A stretch of 14,969 bases of DNA from Bacteroidales bacterium UBA3388 (GCA_002358855.1 DEPQ01000071.1:243-15211), one strand, 5' to 3'; counted from the stretch's first letter, positions 1 to 6,319 are shown. The notes: generated by a model from the letters alone, not told the origin. Translations and numbers: made by a program.

Positions 1-1
1 T

Positions 2-259
2 AGTGTTACTTCTATTGGAGAGAGTGCGTTCATGAATTGCAGTAGTTTAACTTCTGTTACTATTCCTAATAGTGTTACTTCTATTGGAGAGAGTACGTTC
101 TCTTGGTGCAGTAGTTTAACTTCTGTTACTATTCCTAATAGCGTTACTTCTATTGGTGGTTTTGCGTTCTCCCATTGCAGTAGTTTAACATCTGTTACTA
201 TTCCTAATAGTGTTACTTCTATTGGATATTCTGCGTTCTATGGTTGCAGTAGTTTAACA
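2..259 (+). repeat. 69-nt in-frame tandem repeat array (LRR units)
   Basis: Units begin at 41, 110, 179 and 248 (AGTAGTTTAAC), exactly 69 nt or 23 codons apart, and a partial unit runs off the left edge. The first 47 or so bases of each unit differ by only about one base. Variation is concentrated in the last 20 or so bases, around the residues flanking the conserved Phe and Cys. More diverged units of the same kind continue to about position 905. One of them (about 560-600) is two codons shorter, reading PNAFIGDDAF in place of PNSVxSIGxxAF. Confidence 0.9.
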
Positions 260-1951
260 ACACTTAATTTTAATGCAATAAATTGTAATAATTTTTATAA
301 TTATGATTATCTTAGGACTACTCCTTTTTATACTTGTCCTATAACTACAATAAACATTGGAAATAGTGTACAAAGAATACCAGCTAATTTTGCTAGTCGT
401 TTAGGTAATTTAATATCTGTTAATATTCCAAATAGTGTTATTCAAATTATGGATTCTGCATTCTATAATTGCTATAGCTTAACATCTGTTACTATTCCAA
501 ATAGTGTTGAAGCTATTAGAGATGATGCGTTTAGGAATTGCAGTAGTTTAACTTCTGTAGATATTCCTAATGCTTTCATTGGAGATGATGCATTCCGTGA
601 TTGCTGTAGTTTAACTTCAGTTACTATTGGGAAAGGTGTTTCTGCTATTGAAGATGGAGCATTTGAAGGTTGCATTAGTTTAACAACACTTAATTTTAAT
701 GCAATAAATTGTGAAGATTTTGTTTATAGTTATGAATATAATATTTTCCCTATTTTCTATAATTGTCCAATAGCTATAATAAATATTGGCGATAGTGTAC
801 AGAGGATACCAGATTATTTTGCTTGCTCTTTAGATAGTTTGACTTCTATTACTATTCCGAATAGTGTTATTTCTATTGGAGATGAAGCGTTCGCTGGTTG
901 CTATAGTTTAGATACTGTTACTTGTCTTGCAATTACTCCTCCTGCATTAGAAACGTCTGTTTTTCCTGGTATAAATAACAATACAACATTAAATGTTTAT
1001 TGTGGATTAAAAAACTATTATTCTATGGTTTGGAGTAGTTATTTTGCCTATGATAATATTCAAGAAATACCTTTTGCTATTGATGTAAATATTAATAATG
1101 AAGTTGGAGGTAATGTTACGATTGAAAACAACTGCTCAACTGCAACGCTTACTGCTAATGCAAATGATTGTTATCAATTTATAAGTTGGAATGACGGAAA
1201 TACAGATAACCCAAGAATTATTTCTTTTACAAGCGATACTTCTTTAACTGCAATATTTGAAGATTTAAATACCGAACTTTCAGCAACAATTTGCGAAGGT
1301 AGTGTTTACAATGGAAATGGATTTAACGTATCAGAAGCAGGTGTTTATACTCAAAACTTAACTTCCGTAAACGGTTGCGATAGTATTGTTACGCTTACTT
1401 TAAATATTCTTCCTTCTTACAATACAGAACTTACAGCAACAATTTGTCCCGGAGAAAGATTTATTGGAAATGGATTTAACGTAACTGCAGGTGTTTATAC
1501 ACAATCTTTACATACAATATATGGTTGCGATAGTATCGTTACACTAACTGTTACTGAATATCCTACTTTTGATACTACTATCAATGCAACAATAAACGCA
1601 GGAGAAACTTATGCTGAGTTTGGTTTCAACGAAAGTGAAGCTGGTACTTACGTTCAAAATCTTCAATCAATAAATGGTTGCGATAGTACTATTACTCTTG
1701 TACTTTCAGTAAATAGTTCTTTACTTGATATTGAGCAAACAGAAATTACATTCTATCCTAATCCAACAAACAGCAAAATTACTTTCAGTCAAGCAATAGA
1801 AAAGGTAGAAGTAATAGACTTAACAGGAAGATGTGTTCTTACTTTCTCTAATGCAAAAACAATAAACATTGAATCGTTGCCAGCAGGTGCTTATTACTTA
1901 CGCTTAACTAATAACGACAAAGCAATAATGCAAAAAGTAATTAAGCAATAA
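2..1951 (+). CDS. BspA-like leucine-rich repeat surface protein with T9SS sorting domain (5' partial)
   Basis: The reading frame is open from base 2, so the ATG at 32 is an internal Met inside a repeat and the true start lies upstream. Order of parts: BspA/LRR_5-type repeats of about 23 residues (CSSLTSVTIPNSVTSIGxxAF) to about nt 930; a capping segment (TPPALETSVFPG to YDNIQEI) to about 1072; a domain resembling the bacterial/InlB-type repeat (TATLTANA, ISWNDG, TAIFED) at 1073-1264; three repeats of about 50 residues, each with GCDS followed by I/T-V/I-TL (about 1265-1720); and a C-terminal domain (1721-1951) with FYPNP, a DLTGR turn and LPAGAYYLRL, which match the type A T9SS sorting signal. 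It is inferred to be secreted through the outer membrane and displayed or released as an adhesin-like protein; the ligand is unknown. It is convergent with the ribosomal cluster and followed by its own terminator. The family assignment is firm; the function is inference. Confidence 0.9.
   Translation, partial: SVTSIGESAFMNCSSLTSVTIPNSVTSIGESTFSWCSSLTSVTIPNSVTSIGGFAFSHCSSLTSVTIPNSVTSIGYSAFYGCSSLTTLNFNAINCNNFYNYDYLRTTPFYTCPITTINIGNSVQRIPANFASRLGNLISVNIPNSVIQIMDSAFYNCYSLTSVTIPNSVEAIRDDAFRNCSSLTSVDIPNAFIGDDAFRDCCSLTSVTIGKGVSAIEDGAFEGCISLTTLNFNAINCEDFVYSYEYNIFPIFYNCPIAIINIGDSVQRIPDYFACSLDSLTSITIPNSVISIGDEAFAGCYSLDTVTCLAITPPALETSVFPGINNNTTLNVYCGLKNYYSMVWSSYFAYDNIQEIPFAIDVNINNEVGGNVTIENNCSTATLTANANDCYQFISWNDGNTDNPRIISFTSDTSLTAIFEDLNTELSATICEGSVYNGNGFNVSEAGVYTQNLTSVNGCDSIVTLTLNILPSYNTELTATICPGERFIGNGFNVTAGVYTQSLHTIYGCDSIVTLTVTEYPTFDTTINATINAGETYAEFGFNESEAGTYVQNLQSINGCDSTITLVLSVNSSLLDIEQTEITFYPNPTNSKITFSQAIEKVEVIDLTGRCVLTFSNAKTINIESLPAGAYYLRLTNNDKAIMQKVIKQ
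251..870 (+). repeat. Duplicated long module inside the LRR region
   Basis: A longer, irregular unit occurs twice. The stretches 251-286 and 677-712 are identical over 36 nt (encoding SLTTLNFNAINC), and 356-394 resembles 785-823 (encoding IGxSVQRIPxxFA). The second copy carries one extra codon between these blocks. Each copy replaces a standard 23-residue unit with a unit of 52-53 residues (variable Tyr/Asn-rich insert, CPI, INIG). The two copies are separated by regular repeats, so the array has a higher-order period of about 142 residues. Confidence 0.8.
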
Positions 1952-1971
1952 AGAAATCAAATCAAAAAAAC

Positions 1972-2004
1972 AAAAGGCGAAATCTTAATTGATTTCGCCT
2001 TTTT
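1972..2004 (+). terminator. Rho-independent terminator of the LRR/T9SS gene
   Basis: A perfect 13-bp stem (1972-1984 paired with 1991-2003) closes a 6-nt loop, TTAATT. It lies 20 nt after the stop codon and runs into TTTTTATTTAT on the + strand. The A-rich left flank means it could also act on minus-strand transcripts that read through. Confidence 0.88.
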
Positions 2005-2034
2005 ATTTATCTCTAATCTGATTTAATCTAAAAC

Positions 2035-2068
2035 AATAAAGGAGACCTCTTTTGAAGTCTCCTTTATT
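2035..2068 (-). terminator. Rho-independent terminator of the ribosomal protein cluster
   Basis: A perfect 12-bp stem (2035-2046 paired with 2057-2068) encloses a 10-nt loop, starting 18 nt after the rplQ stop codon. On the minus strand the 3' arm ends in CCTTTATT and is followed by GTTTTAG, a modest U-rich tail. It marks the end of the long ribosomal operon. Confidence 0.85.
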
Positions 2069-2086
2069 TTCTTATTTAGCAAATTA

Positions 2087-2587
2087 TTATTCTGCTTTTG
2101 TTTCTTCTGCAACTGTTTCTTGTGCAACCGTTTCTTGTGCTGGTGCTTCAACTGTTTCAGTAGCTTTTTTCTTTCCACCTCTACGAGTTGTTTTGGCTTT
2201 TTTAGCAGTTGTTTCTTTCAACATTGCTTCGTTGTAATCAACTAACTCCATCATTACCATTTCAGCTCCGTCTCCCATACGTCTTCCAAGTTTTAATATT
2301 CTTGTGTATCCGCCTGGACGATTTGCAACTTTTGTTGCTACATCTCCGAATAGTTCTTTAACTGCTTCTTTGTTTTGTAAGTAGCTAAATACCATACGTC
2401 TTTGATGTGTTGAATCTGCTTTTGTTCTGTTTATCAATGGTTCTACATAGCCTCTTAATGCTTTTGCTTTTGCTAATGTAGTTTCTATTCTTTTGTGCAA
2501 GATTAACGACGATGCCATATTTGAAAGCATTGCTGCTCTGTGTGCATGTGTTCTTGACAATTTATTTACTTTACAACCGTGTCTCAT
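2087..2587 (-). CDS. rplQ: 50S ribosomal protein bL17 with C-terminal extension
   Basis: Large-subunit protein near the polypeptide exit tunnel. The N-terminus (MRHGCKVNKLSRTHAHR) and the RPGGYTRILKLGRRMGDGAEM block (residues 90-110) are diagnostic. The conserved core ends near residue 122. The remaining 44 residues are a low-complexity tail: Lys/Arg-rich at 129-141, then Ala/Glu/Thr-rich with AQETV repeated. The total of 166 aa compares with about 127 in E. coli; extended L17 tails are, to my knowledge, common in Bacteroidota. It is the last gene of the cluster, 6 nt after rpoA, and has a clear SD embedded in the end of rpoA. Confidence 0.97.
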   Translation of the reverse strand: MRHGCKVNKLSRTHAHRAAMLSNMASSLILHKRIETTLAKAKALRGYVEPLINRTKADSTHQRRMVFSYLQNKEAVKELFGDVATKVANRPGGYTRILKLGRRMGDGAEMVMMELVDYNEAMLKETTAKKAKTTRRGGKKKATETVEAPAQETVAQETVAEETKAE

Positions 2588-2593
2588 TTCTCG

Positions 2594-3586
2594 TTACTCC
2601 TTTTCTAATTTATACTTCGCAACATTCATTCCAAATTCTAAGTTCTTAGATCTTACAAGACTTTCCAATTCGTTTAATGATTTTCTTCCGAAATTTCTGA
2701 ATTTTAATAAGTCTGCTTTATTGAATGATACTAATTCACCTAATGTTTCAACTTCTGCTGTCTTCAAACAGTTTAGGGCTCTTACTGATAAGTCCATATC
2801 TGTTAGTTTTGTCTTTAATAATTGACGTATATGCAGTGTTGTTTCATCAAACTCTTCCTCAGGTGATTGTTGCTCTGTTTGGATTGCTATATGATCATCT
2901 GAGAATAGGGCGAAGTGTTGAATCAATATTGAAGCTGCTTCTGATAGTGCTTCTTTTGGTGTGATAGATCCGTCTGTTGTTACTTCTAAAATCAACTTTT
3001 CAAAGTCAATTCTGTGTTCAACTCGATAATTATCAACTGTATAATTCACATTCTTTATTGGTGTGTGAATTGAGTCAATCGCTATCGTTCCTATTACATC
3101 GTCTGATTTTTTATTTTCCTCTGCAGGCACATATCCTCTACCCTTTTCTATTGTCATTTCAATAGAAAGGCTTACTGAAGGCTCCATGTGACATATTTCT
3201 ACTTCGGTATTCAAAATTTGAAATGAATTCAAGCTTCCATTGATGTCGCCTGCTTTGAATACATTCTTACCTTCTATTTTGAAATTTACTGTTTCTCTTT
3301 CTTCTGTTTCAATTAGTCTTTTGAAACGAAGTTGTTTTAGGTTTAGAATGATTTCTGTCATGTCTTCTATCACACCTGGAATTGTGTCAAATTCGTGTTG
3401 AACTCCTTCTATTCTTATTGATGTGATAGCAAAACCTTCTAATGAAGATAACAATACTCTTCTTAATGCGTTTCCTATTGTTACTCCGTAGCGAGGTTCA
3501 AGCGGACGAAATTCAAATGTTCCTTTGAATTCATCTGATTCTATCATGAAAACCTTATCAGGTTGTTGAAAAGCTAATATGGCCAT
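2594..3586 (-). CDS. rpoA: DNA-directed RNA polymerase subunit alpha
   Basis: The alpha subunit dimerises to scaffold assembly of beta and beta', and its C-terminal domain contacts promoter DNA and activators. The N-terminal domain shows EPRYGVTIGNALRRVLLSS (residues 30-48) and the GVQHEFDTIPGVIEDMTEI block that follows. A linker leads to the C-terminal helix-hairpin domain (about 255-330) with LSVRALNCLK (266-275), whose Arg269 corresponds to the DNA-contacting Arg265 of E. coli, and then FRNFGRKSLNEL. The length of 330 aa is normal. It sits between rpsD and rplQ, the standard alpha-operon order. No SD precedes its ATG; the upstream stretch is A-rich (AATAAAGAAAAA). Confidence 0.98.
   Translation of the reverse strand: MAILAFQQPDKVFMIESDEFKGTFEFRPLEPRYGVTIGNALRRVLLSSLEGFAITSIRIEGVQHEFDTIPGVIEDMTEIILNLKQLRFKRLIETEERETVNFKIEGKNVFKAGDINGSLNSFQILNTEVEICHMEPSVSLSIEMTIEKGRGYVPAEENKKSDDVIGTIAIDSIHTPIKNVNYTVDNYRVEHRIDFEKLILEVTTDGSITPKEALSEAASILIQHFALFSDDHIAIQTEQQSPEEEFDETTLHIRQLLKTKLTDMDLSVRALNCLKTAEVETLGELVSFNKADLLKFRNFGRKSLNELESLVRSKNLEFGMNVAKYKLEKE
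2597..2604 (-). promoter_or_regulatory. Shine-Dalgarno sequence for rplQ inside the rpoA 3' end
   Basis: AAAAGGAG lies 9 nt before the rplQ ATG and overlaps the last sense codons of rpoA (Lys-Glu, then TAA). Terminating rpoA ribosomes would sit on this site, which suggests translational coupling. Most other starts in the cluster lack such a motif. Confidence 0.7.
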
Positions 3587-3603
3587 TTTTTCTTTATTTA
3601 ATC

Positions 3604-4206
3604 TTATTTAGAATACAATTCGACGATTAATTGTTCTGCTATGTTTTCAGGAATTTCTGCACGTTCTGGATAGTTCAAGAATTTTCCTTCCATCTTTTCT
3701 CCATTCCATTCTAACCATGAATAGTTTACTCTTGATGATAATGATTCTTCAACTATTTCTAATGATTTTGAACGTTCTCTCACTCCTACAACATCGCCAA
3801 CTTTTAACAAATATGATGGTATATTAACAATTTGTCCGTTTACTGTGATATGTTTGTGAGAAACCATTTGTCTTGCTTGATTTCTTGTGTGTGCTATTCC
3901 TAAACGATAAACTACGTTATCTAATCTTGATTCAATCAATTGTAATAACACTTCACCTGTAATCCCTGTTTTTCTTGATGCTTTTTCAAACAAGTTACGG
4001 AATTGCTTTTCTAATATACCATATGTATATTTTGCTTTTTGTTTTTCCATTAACTGCAATCCGTATTCTGATTGTTTCGCACGTCTTTTATTTATACCGT
4101 GTTGTCCTGGAGGATAGTTTCTTTTTTCAAAGTTTTTATCAGCTCCATAAATCGGTTCTTTAAATTTTCTTGCTATTTTACTTTTAGGACCTATATATCT
4201 TGCCAT
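3604..4206 (-). CDS. rpsD: 30S ribosomal protein uS4
   Basis: Primary 16S rRNA binder that nucleates assembly of the 30S body and, in several bacteria, represses its own operon. The N-terminus MARYIGPKSKIARKF and the NYPPGQHG motif (residues 30-37) are characteristic. The S4 RNA-binding domain spans about 92-155 (SRLDNVVYRLGIA, ARQMVSHKHITVNG), and the C-terminus ends IPENIAEQLIVELYSK. There are no cysteines at all, so it is a zinc-free form. The length of 200 aa is typical. It lies 28 nt after rpsK and 17 nt before rpoA. Whether it autoregulates here cannot be read from sequence, although the rpsM-rpsK gap is a candidate site. Confidence 0.98.
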   Translation of the reverse strand: MARYIGPKSKIARKFKEPIYGADKNFEKRNYPPGQHGINKRRAKQSEYGLQLMEKQKAKYTYGILEKQFRNLFEKASRKTGITGEVLLQLIESRLDNVVYRLGIAHTRNQARQMVSHKHITVNGQIVNIPSYLLKVGDVVGVRERSKSLEIVEESLSSRVNYSWLEWNGEKMEGKFLNYPERAEIPENIAEQLIVELYSK

Positions 4207-4234
4207 AATTTCTTTTTTTTAGATTACACAATTT

Positions 4235-4624
4235 TTACACTCTTCTTCTTTTTGGTGGACGACAACCATTGTGTGGTAATGGTGTAACATCAGTAATTTC
4301 CAATACTTCTATTCCAGATGTATTGATTGCTCTGATTGCTGATTCACGTCCTGCACCAGGTCCTTTTACAAATACTTTTACTTTTCTCAAACCGTAGTCA
4401 AATGCTACTTTTGAACAATCTTCTGCCGCCATTTGAGAAGCGTATGGAGTGTTCTTTTTTGAACCTCTAAATCCCATTTTTCCTGCTGATGACCAAGCTA
4501 TTACTTGTCCAGCATTGTTTGTCAACGAAATAATACAATTGTTGAAAGAAGCAAAGATGAACGCTTTTCCTACTGGTTCTACTTTTACTACTCTTTTCTT
4601 CGTTGTTTTAGCATTTTTTGCCAT
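4235..4624 (-). CDS. rpsK: 30S ribosomal protein uS11
   Basis: Platform protein of the 30S subunit that lines the mRNA exit region near the 3' end of 16S rRNA. Diagnostic blocks are AFIFASFNNCIISLTNNAGQ (residues 21-40), KGPGAGRESAIRAI (87-100) and the C-terminal DVTPLPHNGCRPPKRRRV. Asn119-Gly120 in that tail is the conserved site that forms isoaspartate in E. coli. The length of 129 aa equals the usual size. It is preceded by the largest gap of the cluster (99 nt) and by a strong SD held in a hairpin, which sets it apart from its neighbours. Confidence 0.98.
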   Translation of the reverse strand: MAKNAKTTKKRVVKVEPVGKAFIFASFNNCIISLTNNAGQVIAWSSAGKMGFRGSKKNTPYASQMAAEDCSKVAFDYGLRKVKVFVKGPGAGRESAIRAINTSGIEVLEITDVTPLPHNGCRPPKRRRV

Positions 4625-4642
4625 ATTGTCTCCTTACAATAT
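4623..4642 (-). promoter_or_regulatory. Hairpin presenting the rpsK Shine-Dalgarno sequence in its loop
   Basis: In the mRNA sense, ATATTGT (4642-4636) pairs perfectly with ACAATAT (4629-4623). The loop is exactly AAGGAG (4635-4630). The 3' arm includes the first two bases of the rpsK ATG. GGAG-to-AUG spacing is 5 nt. The stem has a single G-C pair, so it would be only marginally stable alone. The symmetry is seen directly; a regulatory role is inference. Confidence 0.6.
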
Positions 4643-4723
4643 TTAATTTGTTATTACTTAATGAATGCTCCTAATTTCTCTAACTTTTTTATATATAATC
4701 CGCATTCAAATTTTAATTACTTA
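4625..4723 (-). promoter_or_regulatory. 99-nt rpsM-rpsK intergenic leader
   Basis: This is the longest non-coding stretch inside the cluster. It is strongly AT-rich and holds the SD hairpin next to rpsK. It also holds a 7-bp inverted repeat, TGAATGC/GCATTCA (4702-4708 with 4662-4668), enclosing 33 nt. I found no match to the Bacteroides -7 box (TAnnTTTG). It could be an r-protein-responsive leader, a processing site, or simply spacer. Confidence 0.4.
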
Positions 4724-5101
4724 TTACTTAGTTGCTTTCTTCTTGTTTGCAACTGTTTTCTTTTTACCTTTACGTGTTCTTGCATTGTTCTTTGTGCTTT
4801 GTCCACGTAGTGGTAATCCGTTACGATGACGTATTCCTCTGTAACATCCTATGTCCATCAATCTCTTGATGTTCATTTGTACTTCTGAACGTAATGCTCC
4901 TTCTACTTTGTATTCTTCTCCGATTATTGTACGGATTGCATTTTGTTCATCATCACTCCAATCACTTACCTTTTTATTTTCATCGATTCCAGCTTTAGCT
5001 AATATTTGTGATGCTAAACTTCTTCCTATTCCATAAATATAGGTCAAACCGATTACACCTCTTTTGTTCTTTGGTAAGTCTATACCTGCAATTCTTGCCA
5101 T
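4724..5101 (-). CDS. rpsM: 30S ribosomal protein uS13
   Basis: Head protein of the 30S subunit that contacts the P-site tRNA through its basic tail and forms bridges to the 50S. Recognised from MARIAGIDLPKNKRGVIGLTYIYGIG at the N-terminus (helix-two-turns-helix region), then the RGIRHRNGLPLRGQSTKNNARTRKG block and a Lys-rich end (KKKTVANKKKATK). The length of 125 aa is close to the usual 118-126. It follows rpmJ by 26 nt. The upstream gap is too short to hold an E. coli-type S4-binding pseudoknot. No SD is visible. Confidence 0.98.
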   Translation of the reverse strand: MARIAGIDLPKNKRGVIGLTYIYGIGRSLASQILAKAGIDENKKVSDWSDDEQNAIRTIIGEEYKVEGALRSEVQMNIKRLMDIGCYRGIRHRNGLPLRGQSTKNNARTRKGKKKTVANKKKATK

Positions 5102-5127
5102 AAATTATTATTTGTTTAATTACTTAA

Positions 5128-5244
5128 TTACCCTTGTCTTTGTTTATATTTCGGATTTTTCTTATTTATAACATAGACAACTCCTTTTCTACGAACGACT
5201 ATGCATTCAGGAGATCTTTTTTTAACTGAGGTTCTAACTTTCAT
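5128..5244 (-). CDS. rpmJ: 50S ribosomal protein bL36 (zinc-free type)
   Basis: A 38-residue protein read directly from the gap between infA and rpsM: MKVRTSVKKRSPECIVVRRK, followed by GVVYVINKKNPKYKQRQG. The framework (MKVR.SVKK, VxRRKGxVYVI, NPKxKQRQG) is that of bL36, which binds 23S rRNA near the GTPase-associated region. Only one cysteine (Cys14) remains of the four zinc ligands of the C+ form, so this is the C- form. The location between infA and rpsM is the canonical one. The 40-nt spacer upstream has no SD. Confidence 0.96.
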   Translation of the reverse strand: MKVRTSVKKRSPECIVVRRKGVVYVINKKNPKYKQRQG

Positions 5245-5284
5245 TTTTCGGTAATATTTTTAATTTTATTTATAATTTCGCAGT

Positions 5285-5503
5285 TTATTTATGTCGATAT
5301 GTAATACGTCCTTTTGTCAAATCGTATGGAGACATCTCCACTTGCACTTTATCTCCTGGTAATATCTTGATGTAATGCATACGCATCTTACCTGATATGT
5401 GTGCTATGATAACGTGTCCATTTTCTAATTCAACACTGAACATTGCATTTCCTAATGATTCCAATACTGTACCATCTAATTGTATGGAAGCTTGTTTCGC
5501 CAT
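5285..5503 (-). CDS. infA: Translation initiation factor IF-1
   Basis: IF-1 binds the ribosomal A site during initiation and modulates IF-2 and IF-3. The 72-residue length and the single OB-fold are exactly those of the family. Visible hallmarks are LDGTVLESLGNAMFSVELEN, then GHVIIAHISGKMRM and the terminal ILPGDKVQVEMSPYDLTKG plus RITYRHK. The ATG lies 2 nt after the map stop codon, so the two genes are likely translationally coupled. It is followed by rpmJ after 40 nt. Confidence 0.98.
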   Translation of the reverse strand: MAKQASIQLDGTVLESLGNAMFSVELENGHVIIAHISGKMRMHYIKILPGDKVQVEMSPYDLTKGRITYRHK

Positions 5504-5505
5504 AA

Positions 5506-6300
5506 TTAAATTTCTTCTAAGTTTATACTTTGTTTTATTGCTTTTTCAATAGAGTCAAAACTTGATAAAATATCTGGTCCATTGGCAGTAATAGCTACAT
5601 CATGTTCTATATGAGCCGCAGGTGAATAGTCTGCTGTTCTACAAGTCCAATTGTCAGATTCAAAAACAACTTCTCTGTTTCCTAAGGTTATCATAGGTTC
5701 TATCGCTATTACCATACCTTCTCTAAAACGAGATCCTGTCCCTCTTTTACCATAGTTTGGCACTGATGGATCTTCGTGCATATTTCTACCTAAACCATGT
5801 CCGCATAATTCACGAACAACTCCGTATCCAAATGATTGGCAATAATTTTGTATTTGATAACTTAAATCTCCTATGCGATTTCCTATTACGCATTCTTTTA
5901 TACCTAAGTATAATGATTCTTTAGTTACTTTTATCAATTGTTTCCAATCTTCTTTTACTCCTTGTAAGGCAAATGTATATGCTGAATCTCCTACCCAACC
6001 ATTGTATGTTACTCCGCAGTCTATTGATACGATATCCCCATCTTTAATTATCCTTTCACCTGGTATTCCATGAACAATTTCTTCATTGATAGAAATACAA
6101 AGACTTGCAGGAAATCCCATATAACCCTTAAATGTAGGTATTGCTCCATTACTTCTTATGTAATCTTCTGCAATTACATCTAATTGTTTTGTGGTAACTC
6201 CTGCTTTTATAAATTTTGCAACTTCAGCCAAAGTGTCCCCTACCATGAGGGCACTTTTTCTAAGTTGTTCAATTTCGTCTTTTGTTTTTATTTGTATCAT
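5506..6300 (-). CDS. map: Methionine aminopeptidase, type I
   Basis: Removes the initiator Met from nascent proteins after deformylation; cytosolic, dinuclear-metal enzyme of the pita-bread fold. All catalytic residues are present: metal ligands Asp94, Asp105, His168, Glu201 and Glu232, plus His77 and His175 of the active site. Motifs include NEEIVHGIPGERII, SIDCGVTYNGWVGDSA, GHGLGRNMHEDP and AIEPMI. It lacks the N-terminal zinc or linker extension seen in some type I enzymes. The length of 264 aa is normal. It lies 19 nt downstream of secY and directly upstream of infA, with no adk between, as is usual in Bacteroidota. Confidence 0.97.
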   Translation of the reverse strand: MIQIKTKDEIEQLRKSALMVGDTLAEVAKFIKAGVTTKQLDVIAEDYIRSNGAIPTFKGYMGFPASLCISINEEIVHGIPGERIIKDGDIVSIDCGVTYNGWVGDSAYTFALQGVKEDWKQLIKVTKESLYLGIKECVIGNRIGDLSYQIQNYCQSFGYGVVRELCGHGLGRNMHEDPSVPNYGKRGTGSRFREGMVIAIEPMITLGNREVVFESDNWTCRTADYSPAAHIEHDVAITANGPDILSSFDSIEKAIKQSINLEEI

Positions 6301-6319
6301 TTAACTTATTCGGGGTTTA

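Larger units (their letters stand above)
1952..2086. other. Convergent intergenic region
   Basis: These 135 bases separate the stop codons of the LRR/T9SS gene and rplQ. They hold the two terminator hairpins, 31 nt apart, and otherwise AT-rich sequence. I see no additional reading frame, promoter or small RNA that can be supported. Confidence 0.8.

Noticed and set aside
32..34. ATG at 32 as the start of the LRR protein
   Set aside because: The same frame is open to base 2 and encodes SVTSIGESAF, the same repeat pattern as downstream. The Met occupies a variable repeat position and no signal peptide follows it, so it is internal to a longer gene.
1..260. CRISPR-like regular repeats
   Set aside because: The 69-nt units are contiguous with no spacers, stay in frame and encode LRR repeats.
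472..675. 67-aa minus-strand reading frame inside the LRR gene
   Set aside because: It is the antisense shadow of the repeats (NASS, VTEVKL recurring) with no independent support.
2052..2237. 61-aa plus-strand reading frame over the rplQ tail
   Set aside because: It is antisense to the low-complexity L17 tail and overlaps the terminator; the composition reflects the opposite strand.
4625..4723. Internal promoter with a Bacteroides -7 element
   Set aside because: No TAnnTTTG was found on the minus strand; the closest string, TAAAATTTG, has one base too many between TA and TTTG.
2493..5036. Several plus-strand reading frames of 60-110 aa opposite rplQ, rpoA, rpsD, rpsK and rpsM
   Set aside because: All lie antisense to well-recognised conserved genes and show no family resemblance or ribosome-binding site.
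4640..5127. Recurring AATTACTTAAT-like strings in the gaps flanking rpsM
   Set aside because: The strings (near 4651-4661, 4714-4730 and 5117-5129) are short, A/T-only apart from one C, and partly overlap TAA stop codons, so low complexity explains them.
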